Assembly: GCF_932526225.1 (NCBI RefSeq)
Contig: NC_064048.1
Span: 11,291,665-11,355,664, forward strand
Length of the DNA: 64,000 nucleotides
Reading direction: 5' to 3'
Origin: Nematostella vectensis
Lineage: Eukaryota > Cnidaria > Anthozoa > Actiniaria > Edwardsiidae
The notes below the pieces were generated by a model. The model was given only the letters and a program-made list of their open reading frames with translations. It searched no databases and had not been told where the DNA came from. Positions 13,841 to 23,811 of this stretch are shown here, piece after piece. Position 1 is the first letter of the stretch; every line of letters starts with the position of its first letter. Position numbers and translations under genes: made by a program.

Positions 13841-14981
13841 AATTATCGTAAACCAACTTGACTGCAAAACACGATTAGACATTTCTTTCATGTGACTGCG
13901 AAGTTGACATGTCAACATCTAGAGGGGCTTCACCCAACAAGGAATCATGGGGGACCATGAAAGCACGGTGTCGCGGAAAATTTTCCTGCCCCATTTATCA
14001 GGAACATCTGTGCAGCCGATGCCCTTAGTTGGATGGGGTGCACAGGTGCTTTGGGTATGGCCCTGTAGATGGCACAGTGACCACAAGATGTATCTGAATG
14101 AAACTGTATACTTATTTAAAATTTTAAAAACATGTGAGTGTTACTTACTTAGTTACAGTAGTTCTTTTGAATATTATTATTTACGTGTATAATTTAGATG
14201 AGTAATAAATACTTCTCATTTGTCTCGTAGAGCTCGTATCGTTCCTCCTAAATAACAAACAAAATAATGTGTGTTATTATCTTGGTGCAAAGGAATCTAC
14301 AGTAGTTTTGTAATCAAATAATTGTTTTACTATTAACACGCTTGTTCTTTCAACCAGTTTGTTGGTCTCACAAATAGACTTTTAATAAACTTGTATCCCT
14401 CCCCTCTCCACTCATTAAAGGGGCAGCGTCATGGCACTGCGCATGTCTGGAGTCAGTGTTTCTTGTAGGCTTTCAATTGTCTACACACAGTTGAACTTTA
14501 ATAGTTGTCAATGCTTTGTTAAAATAATATTCGATATTTTACTGAATGTTTATTGACAGTTTGTGGGCATTTCCTTTGAATTTAAGTCTTCCACATGGAC
14601 CAAAGGCTCTTAGGTCAACATTAGAATTTGACTGAAATTCATTGTGTCCTGGCCGGAGAGCTATTGCAAAGCTCTTTATCACACTGCACTTTTAAGCATA
14701 TTCTATGTATGCTTCTTTGTACAAAATGTACCCCTCCTAATAAAACATTAAAGATCACATAACTTGTTTACTTTCTCGACTCTTTGCTTTTTATTTTTGT
14801 TCTCTTACTAGGAAAATATCGAATACAAATAATCAGGAAAGCTAGCAAGCTCATTTTGCTAGCTGTATATAATGCATATCAAGCCTGTATCTTTAGTATC
14901 CTGGATCAGGTAGACGAACCTATGTCACACCACTTTTTTGATGAGTATTATAAAAAAATACTAAAAAACGTTATCTTGAAC

Positions 14982-15012
<31 letters not shown>

Positions 15013-15545
15013 CATAGAGAAAAAAAAAGGCCATTGGCCTGGGATCAAACCCGGCCTAAAGAACAAAACGGAAACCATACATACGGATTACCCAATCGGT
15101 ATGGCAGCACAAGGCTTTTACGGAAGGCTGTAAAGAACCCGAAGGCCCCAAGCACCGATATTTCCGGCGAATATGCTGTACAACACTCTTGCAAGGTATT
15201 CCAACCCGCGCATTAATGGGGAGGACAATAACCAGGATCCCAGGCCTGTAATACGGTTACGCCACGCACAGCTCGCTGAGATATAGGATGAAAAAAAATA
15301 CAGGTCTATGTGGGCGTTTTGGGTCCCTTGGGGGCTCGCTATGTCGGCGTGGCATCGTAACGCACGCGGGCGCATTGTCTTTTATTGTGTACAGAATGTC
15401 TCTGTCGTTTTTTGCTTTACTTTTAGTTTTGCTTTATTTTTATTATTATTTTTTTTTAGTCTTTTTATTTGCAGTTCTATGTACAGTATTTGACCATAGC
15501 TATGATAACAATTTTTCAAAATTATTGTAACCAACTATTGTAACC
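13841..15545 (+). repeat. Monomer 9
   Basis: The B-box-like sequence is mutated by G to A at 15047, a CpG-type transition. Other private changes are ACGATTAGAC near 13873, CTTTCTCG near 14773 and CAGGAAAGC near 14837. CTCTTTATC (14677) is shared with monomer 30. The A-tract is 26 A. Confidence 0.95.
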
Positions 15546-17249
15546 AATTATCGTAAACCAACTTGACTGCAAAACACTATTAGACATTTCTTTCATGTGA
15601 CTGCGAAGTTGACATGTCAACATCTAGAGGGGCTTCACCCAACAAGGAATCATGGGGGACCATGAAAGCACGGTGTCGCGGAAAATTTTCCTGCCCCATT
15701 TATCAGGAACATCTGTGCAGCCGATGCCCTTAGTTGGATGGGGTGCACAGGTGCTTTGGGTATGGCCCTGTAGATGGCACAGTGACCACAAGATGTATCT
15801 GAATGAAACTGTATACTTATTTAAAATTTTAAAAACATGTGAGTGTTACTTACTTAGTTACAGTAGTTCTTTTGAATATTATTATTTACGTGTATAATTT
15901 AGATGAGTAATAAATACTTCTCATTTGTCTCGTAGAGCTCGTATCGTTCCTCCTAAATAACAAACAAAATAATGTGTGTTATTATCTTGGTGCAAAGGAA
16001 TCTACAGTAGTTTTGTAATCAAATAATTGTTTTACTATTAACACGCTTGTTCTTTCAACCAGTTTGTTGGTCTCACAAATAGACTTTTAATAAACTTGTA
16101 TCCCTCCCCTCTCCACTCATTAAAGGGGCAGCGTCATGGCACTGCGCATGTCTGGAGTCAGTGTTTCTTGTAGGCTTTCAATTGTCTACACACAGTTGAA
16201 CTTTAATAGTTGTCAATGCTTTGTTAAAATAATATTCGATATTTTACTGAATGTTTATTGACAGTTTGTGGGCATTTCCTTTGAATTTAAGTCTTCCACA
16301 TGGACCAAAGGCTCTTAGGTCAACATTAGAATTTGACTGAAATTCATTGTGTCCTGGCCGGAGAGCTATTGCAAAGCTCTTCATCACACTGCACTTTTAA
16401 GCATATTCTATGTATGCTTCTTTGTACAAAATGTACCCCTCCTAATAAAACATTAAAGATCACATAACTTGTTTACTTCCTCGACTCTTTGCTTTTTATT
16501 TTTGTTCTCTTACTAGGAAAATATCGAATACAAATAATCAGTAAAGCTAGCAAGCTCATTTTGCTAGCTGTATATTATGCACATCAAGCCTGTATCTTTA
16601 GTATCCTGGATCAAGTAGACGAACCTATGTCACACCACTTTTTTGATGAGTATTATAAAAAAATACTAAAAAACGTTATCTTGAACTGTTTAAAAAAAAA
16701 AAAAAAAAAAAAAAACCATAGAGAAAAAAAAAGGCCATTGGCCTGGGATCGAACCCGGCCTAAAGAACAAAACGGAAACCATACATACGGATTACCCAAT
16801 CGGTATGGCAGCACAAGGCTTTTACGGAAGGCTGTAAAGAACCCGAAGGCCCCAAGCACCCATATTTCCGGCGAATATGCTGTACAACACTCTTGCAAGG
16901 TATTCCAACCCGCGCATTAATGGGGAGGACAATAACCAGGATCCCAGGCCTGTAATACGGTTACGCCACGCACAGCTCGCTGAGATATAGGATGAAAAAA
17001 AATACAGGTCTATGTGGGCGTTTTGGGTCCCTTGGGGGCTCGCTATGTCGGCGTGGCATCGTAACGCACGCGGGCGCATTGTCTTTTATTGTGTACAGAA
17101 TGTCTCTGTCGTTTTTTGCTTTACTTTTAGTTTTGCTTTATTTTTATTATTATTTTTTTTTAGTCTTTTTATTTGCAGTTCTATGTACAGTATTTGACCA
17201 TAGCTATGATAACAATTTTTCAAAATTATTGTAACCAACTATTGTAACC
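15546..17249 (+). repeat. Monomer 10
   Basis: It shares GCACATCAAGCC, GATCAAGTAG and CTGTTTAAA with monomer 7 (three units away), and GCACCCATAT (C at 16861) with monomer 16 (six units away). The A-tract is 24 A. Confidence 0.95.
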
Positions 17250-18390
17250 AATTATCGTAAACCAACTTGACTGCAAAACACTATTAGACATTTCTTTCAT
17301 GTGACTGCGAAGTTGACATGTCAACATCTAGAGGGGCTTCACCCAACAAGGAATCATGGGGGACCATGAAAGCACGGTGTCGCGGAAAATTTTCCTGCCC
17401 CATTTATCAGGAACATCTGTGCAGCCGATGCCCTTAGTTGGATGGGGTGCACAGGTGCTTTGGGTATGGCCCTGTAGATGGCACAGTGACCACAAGATGT
17501 ATCTGAATGAAACTGTATACTTATTTAAAATTTTAAAAACATGTGAGTGTTACTTACTTAGTTACAGTAGTTCTTTTGAATATTATTATTTACGTGTATA
17601 ATTTAGATGAGTAATAAATACTTCTCATTTGTCTCGTAGAGCTCGTATCGTTCCTCCTAAATAACAAACAAAATAATGTGTGTTATTATCTTGGTGCAAA
17701 GGAATCTACAGTAGTTTTGTAATCAAATAATTGTTTTACTATTAACACGCTTGTTCTTTCAACCAGTTTGTTGGTCTCACAAATAGACTTTTAATAAACT
17801 TGTATCCCTCCCCTCTCCACTCATTAAAGGGGCAGCGTCATGGCACTGCGCATGTCTGGAGTCAGTGTTTCTTGTAGGCTTTCAATTGTCTACACACAGT
17901 TGAACTTTAATAGTTGTCAATGCTTTGTTAAAATAATATTCGATATTTTACTGAATGTTTATTGACAGTTTGTGGGCATTTCCTTTGAATTTAAGTCTTC
18001 CACATGGACCAAAGGCTCTTAGGTCAACATTAGAATTTGACTGAAATTCATTGTGTCCTGGCCGGAGAGCTATTGCAAAGCTCTTCATCACACTGCACTT
18101 TTAAGCATATTCTATGTATGCTTCTTTGTACAAAATGTACCCCTCCTAATAAAACATTAAAGATCACATAACTTGTTTACTTCCTCGACTCTTTGCTTTT
18201 TATTTTTGTTCTCTTACTAGGAAAATATCGAATACAAATAATCAGTAAAGCTAGCAAGCTCATTTTGCTAGCTGTATATAATGCATATCAAGCCTGTATC
18301 TTTAGTATCCTGGATCAGGTAGACGAACCTATGTCACACCACTTTTTTGATGAGTATTATAAAAAAATACTAAAAAACGTTATCTTGAAC

Positions 18391-18421
<31 letters not shown>

Positions 18422-18955
18422 CATAGAGAAAAAAAAAGGCCATTGGCCTGGGATCGAACCCGGCCTAAAGAACAAAACGGGAACCATACATACGGATTAC
18501 CCAATCGGTATGGCAGCACAAGGCTTTTACGGAAGGCTGTAAAGAACCCGAAGGCCCCAAGCACCGATATTTCCGGCGAATATGCTGTACAACACTCTTG
18601 CAAGGTATTCCAACCCGCGCATTAATTGGGAGGACAATAACCAGGATCCCAGGCCTGTAATACGGTTACGCCACGCACAGCTCGCTGAGATATAGGATGA
18701 AAAAAAATACAGGTCTATGTGGGCGTTTTGGGTCCCTTGGGGGCTCGATATGTCGGCGTGGCATCGTAACGCACGCGGGCGCATTGTCTTTTATTGTGTA
18801 CAGAATGTCTCTGTCGTTTTTTGCTTTACTTTTAGTTTTGCTTTATTTTTATTATTATTTTTTTTTTAGTCTTTTTATTTGCAGTTCTATGTACAGTATT
18901 TGACCATAGCTATGATAACAATTTTTCAAAATTATTGTAACCAACTATTGTAACC
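17250..18955 (+). repeat. Monomer 11
   Basis: This copy is close to consensus in its AT-rich part, but has three private changes in the GC-rich block, at about 18481, 18627 and 18749. The A-tract is 26 A. Confidence 0.95.
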
Positions 18956-20662
18956 AATTATTGTAAACCAACTTGACTGCAAAACACTATTAGACATTTC
19001 TTTCATGTGACTGCGAAGTTGACATGTCAACATCTAGAGGGGCTTCACCCAACAAGGAATCATGGGGGACCATGAAAGCACGGTGTCGCGGAAAATTTTC
19101 CTGCCCCATTTATCAGGAACATCTGTGCAGCCGATGCCCTTAGTTGGATGGGGTGCACAGGTGCTTTGGGTATGGCCCTGTAGATGGCACAGTGACCACA
19201 AGATGTATCTGAATGAAACTGTATACTTATTTAAAATTTTAAAAACATGTGAGTGTTACTTACTTAGTTACAGTAGTTCTTTTGAATATTATTATTTACG
19301 TGTATAATTTAGATGAGTAATAAATACTTCTCATTTGTCTCGTAGAGCTCGAATCGTTCCTCCTAAATAACAAACAAAATAATGTGTGTTATTATCTTGG
19401 TGCAAAGGAATCTACAGTAGTTTTGTAATCAAATAATTGTTTTACTATTAACACGCTTGTTCTTTCAACCAGTTTGTTGGTCTCACAAATAGACTTTTAA
19501 TAAACTTGTATCCCTCCCCTCTCCACTCATTAAAGGGGCAGCGTCATCGCACTGCGCATGTCTGGAGTCAGTGTTTCTTGTAGGCTTTCAATTGTCTACA
19601 CACAGTTGAACTTTAATAGTTGTCAATGCTTTGTTAAAATAATATTCGATATTTTACTGAATGTTTATTGACAGTTTGTGGGCATTTCCTTTGAATTTAA
19701 GTCTTCCACATGGACCAAAGGCTCTTAGGTCAACATTAGAATTTGACTGAAATTCATTGTTTCCTGGCCGGAGAGCTATTGCAAAGCTCTTCATCACACT
19801 GCACTTTTAAGCATATTCTATGTATGCTTCTTTGTTCAAAATGTACCCCTCCTAATAAAACATTAAAGATCACATAACTTGTTTACTTCCTCGACTCTTT
19901 GCTTTTTATTTTTGTTCTCTTACTAGGAAAATATCGAATACAAATAATCAGTAAAGCTAGCAAGCTCATTTTGCTAGCTGTATATAATGCATATCAAGCC
20001 TGTATCTTTAGTATCCTGGATCAGGTAGACGAACCTATGTCACACCACTTTTTTGATGAGTATTATAAAAAAATACTAAAAAACGTTATCTTGAACTGTG
20101 TAAAAAAAAAAAAAAAAAAAAAAAAACAAACATAGAGAAAAAAAAGGCCATTGGCCTGGGATCGAACCCGGCCTAAAGAACAAAACGGAAACCATACATA
20201 CGGATTACCCAATCGGTATGGCAGCACAAGGCTTTTACGGAAGGCTGTAAAGAACCCGAAGGCCCCAAGCACCGATATTTCCGGCGAATATGCTGTACAA
20301 CACTCTTGCAAGGTATTCCAACCCGCGCATTAATGGGGAGGACAATAACCAGGATCCCAGGCCTGTAATACGGTTACGCCACGCACAGCTCGCTGAGATA
20401 TAGGATGAAAAAAAAATACAGGTCTATGTGGGCGTTTTGGGTCCCTTGGGGGCTCGCTATGTCGGCGTGGCATCGTAACGCACGCGGGCGCATTGTCTTT
20501 TATTGTGTACAGAATGTCTCTGTCGTTTTTTGCTTTACTTTTAGTTTTGCTTTATTTTTATTATTATTTTTTTTAGTCTTTTTATTTGCAGTTCTATGTA
20601 CAGTATTTGACCATAGCTATGATAACAATTTTTCAAAATTATTGTAACCAACTATTGTAACC
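18956..20662 (+). repeat. Monomer 12
   Basis: It starts with ATTGTAAACC, like monomer 6. ATTGTTTCC near 19761 is shared with monomers 20, 24 and 36 (8, 12 and 24 units away). Private changes lie near 19351, 19549 and 19836. The A-tract is A25 followed by CAAA. Confidence 0.95.
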
Positions 20663-22365
20663 AATTATCGTAAACCAACTTGACTGCAAAACACTATTAG
20701 ACATTTCTTTCATGTGACTGCGAAGTTGACATGTCAACATCTAGAGGGGCTTCACCCAACAAGGAATCATGGGGGACCATGAAAGCACGGTGTCGCGGAA
20801 AATTTTCCTGCCCCATTTATCAGGAACATCTGTGCAGCCGATGCCCTTAGTTGGATGGGGTGCACAGGTGCTTTGGGTATGGCCCTGTAGATGGCACAGT
20901 GACCACAAGATGTATCTGAATGAAACTGTATACTTATTTAAAATTTTAAAAACATGTGAGTGTTACTTACTTAGTTACAGTAGTTCTTTTGAATATTATT
21001 ATTTACGTGTATAATTTAGATGAGTAATAAATACTTCTCATTTGTCTCGTAGAGCTCGTATCGTTCCTCCTAAATAACAAACAAAATAATGTGTGTTATT
21101 ATCTTGGTGCAAAGGAATCTACAGTAGTTTTGTAATCAAATAATTGTTTTACTATTAACACGCTTGTTCTTTCAACCAGTTTGTTGGTCTCACAAATAGA
21201 CTTTTAATAAACTTGTATCCCTCCCCTCTCCACTCATTAAAGGGGCAGCGTCATGGCACTGCGCATGTCTGGAGTCAGTGTTTCTTGTAGGCTTGCAATT
21301 GTCTACACACAGTTGAACTTTAATAGTTGTCAATGCTTTGTTAAAATAATATTCGATATTTTACTGAATGTTTATTGACAGTTTGTGGGCATTTCCTTTG
21401 AATTTAAGTCTTCCACATGGACCAAAGGCTCTTAGGTCAACATTAGAATTTGACTGAAATTCATTGTGTCCTGGCCGGAGAGCTATTGCAAAGCTCTTCA
21501 TCACACTGCACTTTTAAGCATATTCTATGTATGCTTCTTTGTACAAAATGTACCCCTCCTAATAAAACATTAAAGATCACATAACTTGTTTACTTCCTCG
21601 ACTCTTTGCTTTTTATTTTTGTTCTCTTACTAGGAAAATATCGAATACAAATAATCAGTAAAGCTAGCAAGCTCATTTTGCTAGCTGTATATAATGCATA
21701 TCAAGCCTGTATCTTTAGTATCCTGGATCAGGTAGACGAACCTATGTCACACCACTTTTTTGATGAGTATTATAAAAAAATACTAAAAAACGTTATCTTG
21801 AACTGTGTAAAAAAAAAAAAAAAAAAAAAAACCATAGAGAAAAAAAAAGGCCATTGGCCTGGGATCGAACCCGGCCTAAAGAACAAAACGGAAACCATAC
21901 ATACGGATTACCCAATCGGTATGGCAGCACAAGGCTTTTACGGAAGGCTGTAAAGAACACGAAGGCCCCAAGCACCGATATTTCCGGCGAATATGCTGTA
22001 CAACACTCTTGCAAGGTATTCCAGCCCGCGCATTAATGGGGAGGACAATAACCAGGATCCCAGGCCTGTAATACGGTTACGCCACGCACAGCTCGCTGAG
22101 ATATAGGATGAAAAAAAATACAGGTCTATGTGGGCGTTTTGGGTCCCTTGGGGGCTCGCTATGTCGGCGTGGCATCGTAACGCACGCGGGCGCATTGTCT
22201 TTTATTGTGTACAGAATGTCTCTGTCGTTTTTTGCTTTACTTTTAGTTTTGCTTTATTTTTATTATTATTTTTTTTTAGTCTTTTTATTTGCAGTTCTAT
22301 GTACAGTATTTGACCATAGCTATGATAACAATTTTTCAAAATTATTGTAACCAACTATTGTAACC
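20663..22365 (+). repeat. Monomer 13
   Basis: GCTTGCAATTG (G at 21295) is shared with 14, 17, 18 and 23. AACACGAAG (A at 21959) is shared only with monomers 16 and 22. CAGCCCG (G at 22024) is shared with 16, 22, 26, 29 and 34. The A-tract is 23 A. Confidence 0.95.
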
Positions 22366-22382
22366 AATTATCGTAAACCAAC
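22343..22382 (+). repeat. Triple 13-14 bp subrepeat (TATTGTAACCAA type)
   Basis: Three adjacent units are visible: TATTGTAACCAAC (22343-22355), TATTGTAACCAAT (22356-22368) and TATCGTAAACCAAC (22369-22382). The block recurs in every monomer. The third unit varies (ATCGTAAA, ATCGCAAA or ATTGTAAA) and is a useful marker of copy relationships. It may be an old short tandem expansion or a cluster of binding sites; the sequence does not decide. Confidence 0.85.
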
Positions 22383-22427
22383 TTGACTGCAAAACACTAT
22401 TAGACATTTCTTTCATGTGACTGCGAA

Positions 22428-22441
22428 GTTGACATGTCAAC
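22428..22441. other. Perfect 14-bp palindrome GTTGACATGTCAAC
   Basis: GTTGACATGTCAAC equals its own reverse complement. It occurs once per monomer (for example 63-76 in monomer 1) and is intact in 36 of 38 copies. It is broken in monomer 8 (12205) and in monomer 28 (three changes at 46298-46308). The symmetry would suit a dimeric DNA-binding protein, but no factor can be named. Confidence 0.85.
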
Positions 22442-22469
22442 ATCTAGAGGGGCTTCACCCAACAAGGAA

Positions 22470-22485
22470 TCATGGGGGACCATGA
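22470..22485. other. Short dyad TCATGG/CCATGA around the landmark ATG
   Basis: A 6-bp inverted repeat (arms 22470-22475 and 22480-22485, four-base spacer GGGA) spans the ATG that opens the 81-codon frame. By eye it is present in every copy. Confidence 0.6.
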
Positions 22486-22717
22486 AAGCACGGTGTCGCG
22501 GAAAATTTTCCTGCCCCATTTATCAGGAACATCTGTGCAGCCGATGCCCTTAGTTGGATGGGGTGCACAGGTGCTTTGGGTATGGCCCTGTAGATGGCAC
22601 AGTGACCACAAGATGTATCTGAATGAAACTGTATACTTATTTAAAATTTTAAAAACATGTGAGTGTTACTTACTTAGTTACAGTAGTTCTTTTGAATATT
22701 ATTATTTACGTGTATAA
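22472..22717 (+). other. Recurrent 81-codon open frame, probably not coding
   Basis: An ATG-initiated frame of 81 codons (start residues MGDHESTVSRK) recurs in nearly every monomer, with no similarity I recognise. Evidence against coding: monomers 5 and 17 have premature stops (7241, 27669), and monomer 21 loses a codon. Nearly all other differences change an amino acid (monomers 2, 3, 6/7, 8, 30, 37), while I see only one silent difference (monomers 27/30, 44694 and 49810). The frame is open because the DNA is repeated, not because it is selected. A GTGAGT at 22659-22664 could act as a splice donor inside it. Confidence 0.3.
22640..22653. other. AT-only 14-bp palindrome
   Basis: TTTAAAATTTTAAA is self-complementary and occurs once per monomer. 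It is altered in monomers 17 (27751), 21 (3-bp loss near 34583) and 37 (near 61852). It could mark an easily melted site, but AT-rich palindromes also arise by chance. Confidence 0.6.
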
Positions 22718-22738
22718 TTTAGATGAGTAATAAATACT

Positions 22739-22744
22739 TCTCAT
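22739..22744 (+). promoter_or_regulatory. AATAAA hexamer 1
   Basis: A canonical polyadenylation hexamer in GAGTAATAAATAC, one of three on the plus strand of each monomer. Use as a poly(A) signal is unproven, and the AT-rich context makes chance occurrence likely. Confidence 0.25.
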
Positions 22745-22918
22745 TTGTCTCGTAGAGCTCGTATCGTTCCTCCTAAATAACAAACAAAATAATGTGTGTT
22801 ATTATCTTGGTGCAAAGGAATCTACAGTAGTTTTGTAATCAAATAATTGTTTTACTATTAACACGCTTGTTCTTTCAACCAGTTTGTTGGTCTCACAAAT
22901 AGACTTTTAATAAACTTG

Positions 22919-22924
22919 TATCCC
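22919..22924 (+). promoter_or_regulatory. AATAAA hexamer 2
   Basis: The second plus-strand hexamer, in CTTTTAATAAACTTG. It lies directly before a homopyrimidine run (22921-22934 region). Confidence 0.25.
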
Positions 22925-22934
22925 TCCCCTCTCC
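22921..22934. other. Homopyrimidine run TCCCTCCCCTCTCC
   Basis: This is a 14-base C/T-only run; the other strand is G-rich with one G4 and one G3 run. It is conserved across the copies. It could form triplex-type structure, but has too few G runs for a standard four-tract quadruplex. Confidence 0.5.
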
Positions 22935-23181
22935 ACTCATTAAAGGGGCAGCGTCATGGCACTGCGCATGTCTGGAGTCAGTGTTTCTTGTAGGCTTGCA
23001 ATTGTCTACACACAGTTGAACTTTAATAGTTGTCAATGCTTTGTTAAAATAATATTCGATATTTTACTGAATGTTTATTGACAGTTTGTGGGCATTTCCT
23101 TTGAATTTAAGTCTTCCACATGGACCAAAGGCTCTTAGGTCAACATTAGAATTTGACTGAAATTCATTGTGTCCTGGCCGG

Positions 23182-23200
23182 AGAGCTATTGCAAAGCTCT
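23182..23200. other. Hairpin AGAGCT/AGCTCT
   Basis: Six-base-pair arms (23182-23187 and 23195-23200) flank a 7-base loop ATTGCAA. Monomer 1 carries G to A at 818, which removes an outer pair. It is the first of three closely spaced hairpins in the right half of the AT-rich region. Confidence 0.6.
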
Positions 23201-23263
23201 TCATCACACTGCACTTTTAAGCATATTCTATGTATGCTTCTTTGTACAAAATGTACCCCTCCT

Positions 23264-23269
23264 AATAAA
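23264..23269 (+). promoter_or_regulatory. AATAAA hexamer 3
   Basis: The third plus-strand hexamer, in CCTAATAAAACATT, is the best placed to end a transcript of the AT-rich region. Monomer 20 has lost it (GATAAA, 33500). It lies about 240 bp before the A-tract, too far to explain that tract as a retroposed tail. Confidence 0.3.
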
Positions 23270-23304
23270 ACATTAAAGATCACATAACTTGTTTACTTCC
23301 TCGA

Positions 23305-23337
23305 CTCTTTGCTTTTTATTTTTGTTCTCTTACTAGG
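23305..23337 (+). promoter_or_regulatory. Splice-acceptor-like polypyrimidine tract and TAG
   Basis: A T/C-rich stretch (CTCTTTGCTTTTTATTTTTG and following) leads to TTACTAG followed by G, with the AG ending at 23336. This matches a typical 3' splice site. With the GTGAGT at 22659 it would bound an intron of about 680 bp; joining would put a stop right after codon 62 of the open frame. Monomer 24 has lost the AG (ACTACG, near 40388). No transcript evidence is available. Confidence 0.3.
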
Positions 23338-23364
23338 AAAATATCGAATACAAATAATCAGTAA

Positions 23365-23389
23365 AGCTAGCAAGCTCATTTTGCTAGCT
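23365..23389 (+). other. 9-bp hairpin AGCTAGCAA/TTGCTAGCT
   Basis: This is the strongest local inverted repeat of the monomer: nine-base arms (23365-23373 and 23381-23389) around a 7-base loop. By eye it is intact in most copies. Monomers 4 and 5 have C to T in the right arm (6338, 8044), leaving a G-T position. Monomer 6 has that change plus G to A in the left arm (9728), so its nine pairs are all Watson-Crick again. Confidence 0.75.
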
Positions 23390-23390
23390 G

Positions 23391-23398
23391 TATATAAT
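23391..23398 (+). promoter_or_regulatory. TATA-like segment TATATAAT
   Basis: TATATAAT directly follows the 9-bp hairpin in almost every copy and resembles a TATA element. It is altered in monomers 7 and 10 (TATATTTT, TATATTAT) and 24 (CATATAAT). There is no supporting initiator that I can defend, so function is uncertain. Confidence 0.2.
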
Positions 23399-23468
23399 GC
23401 ATATCAAGCCTGTATCTTTAGTATCCTGGATCAGGTAGACGAACCTATGTCACACCACTTTTTTGATG

Positions 23469-23487
23469 AGTATTATAAAAAAATACT
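23469..23487. other. Hairpin AGTATT/AATACT
   Basis: Six-base arms (23469-23474 and 23482-23487) flank an A-rich loop, 24 bp before the A-tract. It is the third hairpin in about 300 bp. It is broken in monomer 18 (G at 30300). The loop is one A longer in monomers 4, 5, 6 and 23. Confidence 0.55.
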
Positions 23488-23506
23488 AAAAAACGTTATC
23501 TTGAAC

Positions 23507-23511
<5 letters not shown>

Positions 23512-23540
<29 letters not shown>
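23512..23540 (+). repeat. Variable A-tract (poly-A microsatellite)
   Basis: In this copy there are 29 consecutive A after GAACTGTGT. Counts in other copies range from 16 (monomer 1, then interrupted) and 18 (7, 15, 21) to 34 (monomer 37). Interruptions occur in monomers 1, 7, 12 and 24. Differences in this tract explain most of the 1693-1714 bp spread in monomer length and shift the frame of any open frame that crosses it. It may be an old retroposition tail or a simple slippage tract. Confidence 0.9.
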
Positions 23541-23547
23541 CATAGAG

Positions 23548-23556
23548 AAAAAAAAA
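23548..23556 (-). terminator. Oligo-T run beside the B-box-like sequence (possible Pol III stop)
   Basis: Nine A on the plus strand read as T9 on the minus strand, directly after GGCCAATGGCC. Four or more T is the usual RNA polymerase III termination signal, so a minus-strand Pol III transcript of the GC block would end here. The run length varies between copies, and the call depends on the promoter being real. Confidence 0.3.
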
Positions 23557-23565
23557 GGCCATTGG

Positions 23566-23582
23566 CCTGGGATCGAACCCGG
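23566..23582 (-). promoter_or_regulatory. tRNA T-arm / Pol III B-box-like sequence
   Basis: On the minus strand this reads as a T-arm: stem CCGGG, loop TTCGATC, stem CCAGG, with one mismatched pair. It contains GGTTCGATCCC (23569-23579), which fits the B-box consensus GGTTCGANNCC. It is conserved in essentially every copy; monomer 9 is altered (15047). I could not fold a full tRNA upstream (no matching acceptor or anticodon stems), and the best A-box-like match is about 230 bp away. It may be a tRNA relic or part of a tRNA-derived element. Confidence 0.45.
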
Positions 23583-23799
23583 CCTAAAGAACAAAACGGA
23601 AACCATACATACGGATTACCCAATCGGTATGGCAGCACAAGGCTTTTACGGAAGGCTGTAAAGAACCCGAAGGCCCCAAGCACCGATATTTCCGGCGAAT
23701 ATGCTGTACAACACTCTTGCAAGGTATTCCAACCCGCGCATTAATGGGGAGGACAATAACCAGGATCCCAGGCCTGTAATACGGTTACGCCACGCACAG

Positions 23800-23811
23800 C
23801 TCGCTGAGATA
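23800..23811 (-). promoter_or_regulatory. Weak A-box-like match
   Basis: The minus strand reads TATCTCAGCGAG, resembling the tRNA A-box/D-arm consensus (T-A-G-C-x-x-A-G) with one or two departures. It lies upstream of the B-box-like sequence on the same strand but about 230 bp away, far more than in a tRNA gene. It could be half of a diverged tRNA-like head. Confidence 0.2.

Noticed and set aside
22472-22717. An 81-residue protein encoded in each monomer
   Set aside because: The frame is broken by stops in monomers 5 and 17 and by a codon loss in monomer 21. Nearly all observed differences change an amino acid, and no family is recognisable. Recurrence is explained by repetition of the DNA.
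23469-23495. A Helitron 3' end (hairpin followed by CTRR)
   Set aside because: The AGTATT/AATACT hairpin overlaps CTAA instead of preceding it at the usual distance. The next base is A, not T, and no Rep/helicase sequence is present.
23563-23582. A retrotransposon primer-binding site (TGG followed by tRNA-complementary sequence)
   Set aside because: A real primer site would pair with acceptor-stem bases before the T-arm. Here the T-arm complement follows TGG almost directly, and there are no LTRs or polymerase frames.
23485-23640. A functional tRNA gene on the minus strand
   Set aside because: Only the T-arm is convincing. I found no 5' partner for the acceptor stem, no anticodon stem and loop, and no good A-box at tRNA spacing.
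23690-23720. A CENP-B-box-like sequence on the minus strand (ATTCGCCGGAAATATCGG)
   Set aside because: It has TTCG and the central A but lacks the required CGGG at the right spacing, so it does not meet the consensus.
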